A stretch of DNA of 64,000 nt from Pseudomonadota bacterium. GTDB lineage: Bacteria; Myxococcota_A; UBA9160; JADFDR01. The notes beneath the pieces were generated by a model that worked only from the letters and a program-made list of their open reading frames with translations, was not told where the DNA came from and ran no database searches. The stretch is taken from assembly GCA_003353845.1 (NCBI GenBank), contig PIVT01000005.1:34141-98140 (forward strand). Direction: 5' to 3'. Below are positions 17,679-25,006 of this stretch, one piece after another. Within the stretch, counting starts at the first letter, position 1; each line of letters begins with the position of its first letter. The position numbers and the translations under genes were made by a program.

Positions 17679-18119
17679 ATGCCCATGGACAAACTACAGC
17701 GCCTCATCGACTGGGGCGCGCATTTCATCGACTACCGCGCAGCTTGGATGGCGGCTCTCTTCTTGGGGCTCATCGTCTGGTTGATCAACCTCTCGCACGG
17801 TCCGCTGGCTGCGCTTCCGGCCGCCCTGAAGCAGGCTTCCTACACCTTTTTTGTCGCTGGCTTTATTATGCGACTTTGTGAAACGCTCTCGGTTCGAATT
17901 TCTCGAACCTGGCTGGCGCTCTTTCTGGCGGTGCTCCTCCCCGGGACCATCGCAGTCGGTCTCACATTTCTCATGCACAGCTTGAAGGGCACTCCCGAGC
18001 CACTTTACTCGACGATTCCCACCCTCCTGCTAGCGCCGCCCAGCATGTTCGTCTGGGGAAAGAGGAGCCGCGAGCGGGAGCAGAACTCCCCCCGAGCGGC
18101 AGCGTGTTCACACCGATGA
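17679..18119 (+). CDS. Small integral membrane protein, unknown
   Basis: 146 residues with four hydrophobic segments: A-A-L-F-L-G-L-I-V-W-L-I, Y-T-F-F-V-A-G-F-I-M, L-A-L-F-L-A-V-L-L-P-G-T-I-A, and a shorter one near the C-terminus. The tail is basic (K-R-S-R-E-R). I recognise no family. Its TGA overlaps the ATG of the TraB/GumN gene (ATGA-type), so the two are probably translated together. A conserved partner role is possible but not shown by sequence. Confidence 0.65.
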   Translation: MPMDKLQRLIDWGAHFIDYRAAWMAALFLGLIVWLINLSHGPLAALPAALKQASYTFFVAGFIMRLCETLSVRISRTWLALFLAVLLPGTIAVGLTFLMHSLKGTPEPLYSTIPTLLLAPPSMFVWGKRSREREQNSPRAAACSHR

Positions 18120-19057
18120 TGAAGATTCGATTTCAAAGAGAAGCTTGGTGGATATGGGCTGTCCTATTTATCTGTCTCACAATTGATGTCGGGTCTGCCC
18201 GTGCTTCTTCCACGCTACCCAACCAGGCGCATCCATCGACTTGGGTTGTGGAGGGCGGCTCTGGCGCGCGCTTGGTTCTTTTGGGTTCACTTCATCTCGG
18301 TCCCCCTGCCGGCTGGGAGTACCCAGAACTCATCGAAAAGAACTTTGCAAAGGCCTCGAGTCTGGTTTTCGAGGTCGATTTTAGCGATCCCCTGAATTTG
18401 CGGCCGGGCTTAAGTGACCAATACACACGTCTGCGCGAAGGCGATTCGCTGCAGAATCATGTTTCCAAGGGTACTTATGAAAAACTCGCGAAGCATGTAG
18501 CAGATACATCTCTCGACCTGAAGACACTGGATTCATTCCAACCCTGGATGGTGGCGACCCTACTTGTGATGGAAGCTTCGGATCGAGGGGGGTATAGCGC
18601 CGCGAAGAGTGTGGATATGGATTTTACCGCTCGAGCGCAGGCGAATAAAAAGCAGATTCTCGGTTTGGAAACGGCGGAATCTCAAATGCGATTGATGGCA
18701 GCTCTCTCCCCGGAGTTTCAAGAGGCGATGCTCCTCGACATGCTGATTGACTACGAGGAACTCGACGCTTACCTGGCGCGGATGATCACTGTCTGGCGCT
18801 CTGGAGATGACGAGGGGCTTGAGGAGATAACGTTTGAATCCCTGGAAACCATGCCTGAACTGGCCGGTTTCTACGAGATCGTTTTCTTCAAGCGGAATCG
18901 AGAGATGACGAAGAAGCTTCACTCGCTCCTGAGCTCTTCAGATTATGCGGGGCAAACCGTTTTTGTGGTGGTAGGTGCAGGTCACATGCTAACGGATAAG
19001 GGCATTCCGGCATTGCTTAAGGGATTGGGGTATGAGGTCCGGGAGCTTTCGTTTTGA
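18116..19057 (+). CDS. TraB/GumN family protein (Tiki-like protease superfamily)
   Basis: 313 residues from the ATG at 18116; a GTG at 18104 or the next ATG at 18119 are alternatives. A signal peptide ends near A-R-A-S-S. The family's first motif is seen as L-L-G-S-L-H-L-G (the GxxH His). A paired Glu lies in V-F-E-V-D-F, and the C-terminal V-G-A-G-H-M-L-T-D-K-G supplies the second GxxH. Eukaryotic Tiki proteins with this fold are metalloproteases. The bacterial members are mostly uncharacterised, so protease activity is inferred. The start overlaps the stop of the small membrane protein. Confidence 0.82.
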   Translation: MMKIRFQREAWWIWAVLFICLTIDVGSARASSTLPNQAHPSTWVVEGGSGARLVLLGSLHLGPPAGWEYPELIEKNFAKASSLVFEVDFSDPLNLRPGLSDQYTRLREGDSLQNHVSKGTYEKLAKHVADTSLDLKTLDSFQPWMVATLLVMEASDRGGYSAAKSVDMDFTARAQANKKQILGLETAESQMRLMAALSPEFQEAMLLDMLIDYEELDAYLARMITVWRSGDDEGLEEITFESLETMPELAGFYEIVFFKRNREMTKKLHSLLSSSDYAGQTVFVVVGAGHMLTDKGIPALLKGLGYEVRELSF

Positions 19058-19129
19058 CTCGTCCTGAGGGGGGGCGGCCCATGGCTATCTGTGCTGGTGA
19101 AACTTATGCTGGGTTACATAACCATTGGA

Positions 19130-19588
19130 TCAGGCTTGTGGTGCCTGCCCGCCGATAAAGAGTTCTTCACCCTCATCCACCATTGCATCCTGTGGAGAGC
19201 CACGTTCCATATCCATTAATTGCTGTGCCCAGTCAATCCCCTCTTCGGGGGTCCGGAAAACTTGGATGGGAAAGTTGGGTTTGGTCAGATGGAACATGGC
19301 GGATACACCCATTCGCACGATGGCTGAATTGATAATCACGGCGGTGCATGCCGTGTAGGAATCGGAGAGATGCATCGTATCTGTCACAAACTGGCGCATG
19401 ATGCTGCGGGCCTTCAGGGTCGACATTCCAGCTTTGCGCGCGTCGGCAACGATGGCAATGCGCTGGTGCCTTTCTAGAACGGCACGCATATCTTTGCAGA
19501 ACTCCAAGGCCTGTTCCTCGGAATAATTTCCATTCATGTCTAGAATGACAATGGGAAAGCGTGTGCTGTCGACTTTAAGATGGGCCAT
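19130..19588 (-). CDS. SpoIIAA/STAS-like small protein
   Basis: 152 residues without signal or membrane segment. An alternating pattern of short strands and helices (I-V-I-L-D-M-N-G-N-Y, I-A-I-V-A-D-A-R-K-A-G, and the closing V-F-R-T-P-E-E-G-I-D-W-A) suggests the SpoIIAA-like/STAS fold. Two other proteins within 3.7 kb (21239 and 22442) show the same architecture with weak sequence identity. STAS-like domains commonly bind partners in anti-sigma or stress signalling. There is no anti-sigma kinase nearby, so the role is unknown. Confidence 0.55.
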   Translation of the reverse strand: MAHLKVDSTRFPIVILDMNGNYSEEQALEFCKDMRAVLERHQRIAIVADARKAGMSTLKARSIMRQFVTDTMHLSDSYTACTAVIINSAIVRMGVSAMFHLTKPNFPIQVFRTPEEGIDWAQQLMDMERGSPQDAMVDEGEELFIGGQAPQA

Positions 19589-20087
19589 GAGATCGCTCCT
19601 TTATCGATGGTCGCTCTCCGCGTTTTAGCAGCGTTCTTGGCGGTCGATATCGCTCCTTATCGACATATGGATCTTTTGACTTGATGCGATTTGCTCAGGC
19701 GGAAATGAAATCTGAAGCGCTGGATCCAACACAGATTCAAGAAAGCGATCCTTTTGTTTCGAGTCGCGTTTTTACTATACAAAGTTTAGTGTTGCAATGT
19801 AGTTGTAATGCGTTTCGGAATAGATCTGTTAGGTCAGGGAACCCGCGTTTTTAAGTGTTTTACCGGAGGGCTCACTACCCGGTGCTCATGGCTTGCGGGT
19901 CAGGTGCGTATAAGGCCAACTTATTGAATTCCCAGCTGAATCAGCTGATGGCGCACAGTTAACGCAACTCCTGCACCCTGTCTTTACGCTGCTAAGTCTC
20001 TATCCGTAAAGAAATTTTGGCGATCGCCGATGAATTAGGAAACGAGTCGGGTCGCCTCTTTGGCGACTTGTTCCAGGATTGAGATTG
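19589..20087. other. Intergenic region of about 500 bp ahead of the PEP-CTERM gene
   Basis: No open frame of interest. A short inverted repeat, TCGCC-tctt-TGGCGA, sits at about 20055-20070, just upstream of the PEP-CTERM start. I looked for a -24/-12 (sigma-54) promoter, because PEP-CTERM genes are often under PrsR/sigma-54 control, and found no convincing match. Confidence 0.5.
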
Positions 20088-20993
20088 ATGAAAACAAGTC
20101 ATTTCCACACTGTATTAAAGTCCAGTCAATGCTGCCGGAGCGCAAGCCGCTTCGCACTTGCCCTCTTACTTGTGCTCTTTGGCGCCTCATCCGCTGACGC
20201 TGCAGACATCACCTGGGGTGATGTGGTGGCGAACAATCTGAGTGAATATGGCTTCGACAATAGCTCGGCAACCGTCTTTTCTACGGATGGAGGCCTGACG
20301 GATCAGATGTATGAAATGAACGGCTATCTGGCCAATGGCACCGGAGCCATCACGGTGGACTCGACCAATTTCAGTATCCTCTCATCAATTTCAGTCATCA
20401 ATAATGTCGCCACCTCTTCCATTGTATTAAATGCGACGGGTGCCACAGCCTTGGGTTTGTCTGCGGGCGATATTCGAATGGATTATACCTTCACGATCAT
20501 TGATGACGCGAGTCCCTCGGATCAAGATGGCATCTTGTGGGATCTCGCCTTGGCCAACTTTTCTGGGGCCGATCAGAATTTGAGCTTCTACCCCTATCTG
20601 GATTTCGACCTCGGTGGGGCCAGTGACTACGCTGACGATATCGTTACTGCTGATGCGGGACAGATGCTGCTAACGGATGCCGACGAGGCATTGGCCTTTG
20701 TCTGGTATGCTGGCGGTGCAGGTGCGGATCACTTTATCGCGGGTGATTTCGCTTCAGTGAAGGGCACTTTAGACCTTATGACCGATGCCTCGGCATTGCC
20801 CGATGCATCGCCTACGGGCACTCCTGGCGATTTTGCAGGTGCCTTCCAGTACGACATCTTTGTGCCAAATGGTACGACCTATGCGCTTACCGCCGGTTCC
20901 TTCGTTCCTGAGCCGGGTACCGGTGTCATGTTATTGCTTGGTCTGGGTTTGCTTGCCTTCCGCAAGAGAGAAGACGAGGCTATTTCCTGCTAG
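20088..20993 (+). CDS. PEP-CTERM sorting-domain protein
   Basis: 301 residues from the ATG at 20088. A signal peptide (A-L-A-L-L-L-V-L-F-G-A-S-S-A-D-A) is followed by a low-complexity, acidic beta-rich body (many G, D, S, T and A). The C-terminus is the exosortase signal: V-P-E-P-G-T-G, a hydrophobic helix, then R-K-R-E. Such proteins are cut and transferred by exosortase EpsH/XrtA and usually belong to the exopolysaccharide or biofilm matrix. No exosortase or polysaccharide genes lie in the window, so the sorting machinery must be elsewhere. The body resembles no enzyme I know. Confidence 0.88.
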   Translation: MKTSHFHTVLKSSQCCRSASRFALALLLVLFGASSADAADITWGDVVANNLSEYGFDNSSATVFSTDGGLTDQMYEMNGYLANGTGAITVDSTNFSILSSISVINNVATSSIVLNATGATALGLSAGDIRMDYTFTIIDDASPSDQDGILWDLALANFSGADQNLSFYPYLDFDLGGASDYADDIVTADAGQMLLTDADEALAFVWYAGGAGADHFIAGDFASVKGTLDLMTDASALPDASPTGTPGDFAGAFQYDIFVPNGTTYALTAGSFVPEPGTGVMLLLGLGLLAFRKREDEAISC

Positions 20994-21048
20994 GCGAGCC
21001 AACACGCGATTTCCTCACACACACTCTCTCGCCCTCCCTTTCTTCTTA

Positions 21049-21082
21049 CCCCTATGTCACTTCCATCGGGTAGGGGGTTTTC
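21049..21082 (+). terminator. Probable weak terminator after the PEP-CTERM gene
   Basis: CCCCTA (21049-21054) pairs with TAGGGG (21071-21076) across a 16-base loop, followed by GTTTTC. The stem is short, so this is a tentative call. Confidence 0.4.
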
Positions 21083-21238
21083 TCGCGGATGTGTTTTTTG
21101 GCTTGCAGCACAGCGATCCGTGTATCTATCTACTATCTGTTAGGTCCACTGTTGCACCTCATTGCACACTTGCTATAGCATCGAATGCTAGAGATAGAAG
21201 AGTGAGGCCCATTGGGTGTTTTCGTCTTGGGGACTGTT

Positions 21239-21631
21239 ATGCCGATTGAAGAAACATGGGAAGAAAAAGGGCTCCATTGGAAGTTCTTTGGTGACGTTTC
21301 CGGGGACGAAATTATTCGAGCCCTTTTGAAACGCAATATGGACTGCAGGTTTCGCCGCATGCAGTATATGATTTTCGATTTTACGAGCATCGAAGGGTAT
21401 GACTTGTCAGATGAAGACGCCCTGAAGGCCGCTGAATACGATTCGGAACTACATGGACTTGCACCCGGCTTACGAATTGCGATTGTAGCAACGCGGGATG
21501 ACATTGATAAGGCCACGAACCTCTACAACCAGAATACGCTGGACACCTCTTGGAAAGTGAAGTCCTTTAACGAATCGCAAGCAGCGCGGGATTGGGTCGC
21601 TCAAACTTCACCTGAACCCGAGCCCTCCTGA
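21239..21631 (+). CDS. SpoIIAA/STAS-like small protein
   Basis: 130 residues from the ATG at 21239, which has GGGGA five bases upstream. The opening G-L-H-W-K-F-F-G-D-V-S-G-D-E-I and the middle M-I-F-D-F-T-S-I-E-G fit a SpoIIAA-like domain; the C-terminal F-N-E-S-Q-A-A-R-D-W-V is the usual last helix. It lies five bases before the lipase gene, so the two are probably co-transcribed. No enzyme motif is seen. Confidence 0.6.
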   Translation: MPIEETWEEKGLHWKFFGDVSGDEIIRALLKRNMDCRFRRMQYMIFDFTSIEGYDLSDEDALKAAEYDSELHGLAPGLRIAIVATRDDIDKATNLYNQNTLDTSWKVKSFNESQAARDWVAQTSPEPEPS

Positions 21632-21635
21632 GAGA

Positions 21636-22391
21636 GTGTTTTCCTTGTTCAAGATGTTCCTTAAAACAATTCTCCTTGTCGCTTGTCTCCTCTGCCAACC
21701 AGCATTCGCGACAGAGGCAGAGAATGTAGTGTTGTTGCATGGGTTGGGGCGAACCTCGGCTTCCATGCTCGTGTTGAAGAGTCGATTAGAGCAGCAAGGA
21801 TATCGGGTGATTTCTGAATCGTATGAGTCGACGAATGCGGCCACGGAAGACCATGTGGAATGGCTGGATGAGATCCTAGAAGGCTGTTGCAAAAACCCCA
21901 ATGTGAAAACTCATTTTGTCACGCACTCCTTGGGTGGGATTGTGGTGCGGAAGTATCTGAATGAAAAGGAGCTGCCTGGCCTGGGGCGAGTCGTCATGCT
22001 GTCTCCCCCCAATCAAGGCAGTGAGTTGGCCGAATATATGAAAGAGTGGAGGCTGTTTGAATGGTCAACGGGGCCTAGCGGTCAAGAGTTGGGAACGGGT
22101 GGGCAGAGCACGCCGAACAGTCTGGGCCCGGTTGATTTTGAGCTGGGTGTGATCACCGGTGACGCTAGCTTCAATCCGGTTACATCAATTTTTCTCATTC
22201 CAGGACCCGACGATGGAAAAGTTTCCGTCGATCGAGCCCGCGTTCAGGGAATGAAAGACTTCCTTGTTGTGAGTCATACCCACACCTTTATTATGAATTC
22301 AGACCTGGTGGCCAGAGAGGTTGTTTCATTTCTAAAGACGGGGGCCTTTCTGCACGAGGAGCAGGAGGCGATTCCTGAAGAGAGTGGGTGA
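21636..22391 (+). CDS. Secreted alpha/beta-hydrolase, lipase-like (PGAP1/EstA type)
   Basis: 251 residues with a GTG start at 21636; the ATG at 21654 is an alternative. A signal peptide (L-L-V-A-C-L-L-C-Q-P-A-F-A) precedes V-V-L-L-H-G-L-G-R. The nucleophile elbow is T-H-S-L-G-G, where Thr replaces the usual first Gly, as in several PGAP1-like lipases. A downstream G-P-D-D-G-K-V may hold the acid, and the H-T-H-T-F-I-M near the C-terminus the catalytic His. It probably hydrolyses lipid or ester substrates in the periplasm; the substrate is not known. Confidence 0.82.
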   Translation: MFSLFKMFLKTILLVACLLCQPAFATEAENVVLLHGLGRTSASMLVLKSRLEQQGYRVISESYESTNAATEDHVEWLDEILEGCCKNPNVKTHFVTHSLGGIVVRKYLNEKELPGLGRVVMLSPPNQGSELAEYMKEWRLFEWSTGPSGQELGTGGQSTPNSLGPVDFELGVITGDASFNPVTSIFLIPGPDDGKVSVDRARVQGMKDFLVVSHTHTFIMNSDLVAREVVSFLKTGAFLHEEQEAIPEESG

Positions 22392-22441
22392 TCGATGATT
22401 CCTCGCAGATTGGGTAAAATACTGCTGAATGGGAGCTTGGT

Positions 22442-22810
22442 ATGCCGTGGGACGTAAAATGTCTTTCCGACGAGAACGTGGTGCTCGTGAAGGTCGTCGG
22501 AGAACATGCGATATCAGATATCAGCAAGATGAGTGTCGACCCCATCGCCCTGGCCGATGGATTAGGGACAACGAAGTTTATTGTTGATCTGAGTGAAGGG
22601 GCACCGATGCTTTCCACCGTGGACGTCTATCGAATGCCAGAACTCTTGAAAGAAATAGGCTTCAAGAGACACAGTAAAGTGGCGTTGCTGCATTCGGCAA
22701 CGGGGAAGGATGCCCGAACCTTCGATTTTATGGAAACGGTCTTTTCAAATCAGGGGATGGCTTTCCGAAGTTTTGGCAACCTCGAAGATGCCCTGCAGTG
22801 GCTTAAATAA
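22442..22810 (+). CDS. SpoIIAA/STAS-like small protein
   Basis: 122 residues, ATG at 22442 with GGGAG six bases upstream. V-L-V-K-V-V-G-E-H-A-I-S-D-I is followed by F-I-V-D-L-S-E-G, K-V-A-L-L-H-S-A-T and the ending S-F-G-N-L-E-D-A-L-Q-W-L, which strongly resembles the last helix of SpoIIAA-like domains. It is the third such protein in this segment. The distance from the lipase stop is 50 bases. Confidence 0.6.
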   Translation: MPWDVKCLSDENVVLVKVVGEHAISDISKMSVDPIALADGLGTTKFIVDLSEGAPMLSTVDVYRMPELLKEIGFKRHSKVALLHSATGKDARTFDFMETVFSNQGMAFRSFGNLEDALQWLK

Positions 22811-22863
22811 ACCTTTGCCCATCGAGTTCCCCTGTCGCGATTTGTACATCCCTGAGTAAAACC

Positions 22864-23292
22864 TTACTTGCAAGCCCCAATGTGTTTCGCCTGCCAGGTT
22901 TTTCCAATGGTCAACCCTTTCTTCTCTGAAGGTGCCGCCAGTTGTATGCCGCCGCTGAACTCTTTTTTCCCAGATGTTTTTAGTGAGCCGGTTCCCGACA
23001 AGGTTCCGCTGGACTTCGAGCAGGCCAATTCCCAGGACAACTCGGATCCCTTGACTTGAATCTGGTTGTGAACGCAACCCGCTGACTCTTCTATCATGTC
23101 GGAAGGTTTTAGCTCGGTCGAGGCCAGGCATTTGGTTTCCGTTTCTGAAACAGCTTGGGGTAAGACCGAGATGGCGGAGGTGGTCGTGATTTCCCATTCG
23201 CCGGGGGTGATTGAAAGGCTTTCGGCGTTATTTGAGCAACCGTTCAAGAACAAGCCTGAAAAAATAAGCACAGATACAAAAAAACGGGGCAC
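22864..23292 (-). CDS. DUF3617 family lipoprotein
   Basis: 142 residues with a GTG start at 23292, chosen because AAGGAG sits six bases upstream and the resulting N-terminus is a clean signal ending L-N-G-C. An open frame continues upstream but gives a non-protein-like leader. The family signature is visible: I-T-P-G-E-W-E-I-T-T-T, a cysteine in T-K-C-L, then V-S/K-G-S-E-L-S-W-E-L-A-C. DUF3617 proteins are periplasmic and of unknown function. It ends 53 bases from the convergent SpoIIAA-like gene. Confidence 0.8.
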   Translation of the reverse strand: MPRFFVSVLIFSGLFLNGCSNNAESLSITPGEWEITTTSAISVLPQAVSETETKCLASTELKPSDMIEESAGCVHNQIQVKGSELSWELACSKSSGTLSGTGSLKTSGKKEFSGGIQLAAPSEKKGLTIGKTWQAKHIGACK

Positions 23293-23509
23293 GGTGTTCT
23301 CCTTCTTTAGATTCCGAATGCCATTTCGAGAAGATAAGTTGCCAGAGTTGTCTCGATTCGTCGAATGGATTCCTGTGTTTTGTTCCTGTCTCGTTATGTC
23401 TAAGAGCGACTGTTTTGACCTGTGATCTTGAACGACGGTTTGAATTCTGAGAGGCTGAAAAACAAGCTGGGTTCTTAACGGATGTATCAATTATAAGGAG
23501 GCGGAGAGC

Positions 23510-24061
23510 TTGTCAGTTGACTATCCGATTGTGATCGCTGTAAGGGATGAAGGGGTGCGAAGGGAGCTGGAAACTTCGTTCTTGTCCATGGGTTTTGAAT
23601 GTCGTTGTACTGGTGATGCCGAAGGGGCACTCGGGTTACTTCGTTCGCAGGGACCCTGGCTCGTGGTGACAGAGCTAGGGTTGAGTCGAGATGAAGCCTT
23701 GTTGGAGACGATCAAAGAGGAGCCTGCAACGGCTTGTGTTGCCCTCGTCACCGGGGCCGTCTCCGGAAAGGAAGTGGCTCGTATTGTTAAAGCAGGTGCC
23801 ACGGAGGTGTTTGAGTATCCTCGCGATCGGGGCGATTTGCTTCGCTTTGTGGATAACCTGGGCTTATCGACGGAGGGCGACGAGGAAGTCGAGTTCCTGT
23901 CGCTTGCATCGACGCGTGAGCGAAAGAGAATTGATGAGAAAAAGACTCTCGTTCGATTCTTGAATCTGTACGGTGGGAACGTTTCTGCGACGGCGAGACG
24001 GATGGGTTGTACGCGGGGAACGATCTACCAGCGAATGCGTAAGTTTGAGATCCAGGTTTGA
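23510..24061 (+). CDS. Response regulator-like protein with degenerate receiver and Fis-type HTH
   Basis: 183 residues, TTG start at 23510 behind AAGGAGGCGGAG. Residues 1-120 have the receiver pattern, but the phosphoacceptor Asp is replaced by Glu55 (V-V-T-E-L-G-L) and the conserved Lys near 105 by Tyr (F-E-Y-P-R). The N-terminal acidic pair (D13, E14) and the Thr near 80 are kept. Residues ~138-180 are a Fis/NtrC-type helix-turn-helix: L-N-L-Y-G-G-N-V-S-A-T-A-R-R-M-G then T-I-Y-Q-R-M. No AAA+ domain is present, so it is not a sigma-54 activator. The receiver probably works without phosphorylation or as a permanently 'on' mimic (inference). No histidine kinase adjoins. Confidence 0.8.
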   Translation: MSVDYPIVIAVRDEGVRRELETSFLSMGFECRCTGDAEGALGLLRSQGPWLVVTELGLSRDEALLETIKEEPATACVALVTGAVSGKEVARIVKAGATEVFEYPRDRGDLLRFVDNLGLSTEGDEEVEFLSLASTRERKRIDEKKTLVRFLNLYGGNVSATARRMGCTRGTIYQRMRKFEIQV

Positions 24062-24210
24062 TCCGATTTGCTCATGAAGCCGCCCGTTTCCCAATATATT
24101 TCTTGCATTCCAAGAGATCCCGAGAGATCCTGCTGACTGGTTGGAGGTAGGTCCGTCGAAGGCTTCGCGGCCCTCCAGCGCCTTAAGTAGGGCTTGGGAC
24201 AGGCTTGAGA

Positions 24211-24270
24211 CGGCTGGGAAAGGCTGGGAAAGGCTTGGAAAGGCTTGGAAAGGCTTGGAAAGGCTGGAAA
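24211..24270 (+). repeat. Tandem decamer repeat (six units)
   Basis: Six head-to-tail copies of a 10-base unit, mostly AGGCTTGGAA, with minor variants in the first two and last units. It sits in the leader of the DJ-1/PfpI gene, ending 13 bases before the ATG. The unit length is about one helical turn. Confidence 0.9.
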
Positions 24271-24283
24271 AGAGGAGTCGGCG

Positions 24284-24961
24284 ATGAATATCTTATTCGT
24301 TTTGACGTCACATGGTCAGCTTGGGGACACAGGGGCGGCGACGGGCTTTTGGTTAGAAGAGCTAGCCGCACCTTACTATGTATTTGAGGATGCGGGGGCA
24401 GAGATTACCCTGGCCTCACCCAAAGGCGGTTTACCACCCCTCGATCCCAAGAGCATTGAACCCGATTCTCAGACTGAAGCGACGATTCGTTTTGAAGAAG
24501 ATGATATCGCACAGGATGCCCTGGCAAATACAGAATTGCTAGGCAGCCTGTCAGCGGAAGATTTTGACGCCGTATTTTATCCAGGGGGTCACGGGCCGCT
24601 ATGGGATTTGGCTGGCGATCAAGATTCCATCGCTCTCATTGAAGATTCCTTGAGCGCGGGGAGACCTGTGGCCACCGTTTGCCACGGACCCGCCGTGCTC
24701 CTATACGCCAAGGAGAGAGATGGCTCACCTTTGGTCATGGGGCGCTGCGTTACCGGTTTCAGCAATAGCGAGGAAGGAGAGGTGGGGTTGACCACAGTGG
24801 TGCCTTTCCTAGTGGAAGACGAATTGAAAAAGGCCGGGGCCAACTATTCAAAGGCTGAGAATTGGCACTCGCATGTGGTGATGGATGATGATCTCATCAC
24901 GGGTCAAAATCCTGCCTCTTCGGAAGCGGTTGCACGGGCCTTGCTCGCGGAACTCCTCTAG
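24284..24961 (+). CDS. DJ-1/PfpI family protein (Hsp31/YajL-like type 1 glutamine amidotransferase fold)
   Basis: 225 residues from the ATG at 24284; AAGAGGAG lies just upstream. An earlier in-frame ATG at 24245 falls inside the decamer repeat and is unlikely. The nucleophile elbow is V-C-H-G-P with Cys133 and His134, and the neighbouring Y-P-G-G-H-G-P-L-W-D matches Hsp31-like members. The acidic residue that lowers the Cys pKa is probably Glu25 or Glu26. Family members act as deglycases, glyoxalases III or chaperones; which applies here is not evident. The repeat leader is a possible regulatory feature. Confidence 0.85.
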   Translation: MNILFVLTSHGQLGDTGAATGFWLEELAAPYYVFEDAGAEITLASPKGGLPPLDPKSIEPDSQTEATIRFEEDDIAQDALANTELLGSLSAEDFDAVFYPGGHGPLWDLAGDQDSIALIEDSLSAGRPVATVCHGPAVLLYAKERDGSPLVMGRCVTGFSNSEEGEVGLTTVVPFLVEDELKKAGANYSKAENWHSHVVMDDDLITGQNPASSEAVARALLAELL

Positions 24962-25006
24962 GAGTGTGCGCCCTACTGCAATCGCTATTTCTTCTGACGA
25001 TCTGAG

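Noticed and set aside
23293..23490. N-terminal extension of the DUF3617 frame
   Set aside because: The extension reads as non-secretory Arg/Gln/Asn-rich sequence, while the GTG at 23292 has AAGGAG upstream and gives a clean lipoprotein signal.
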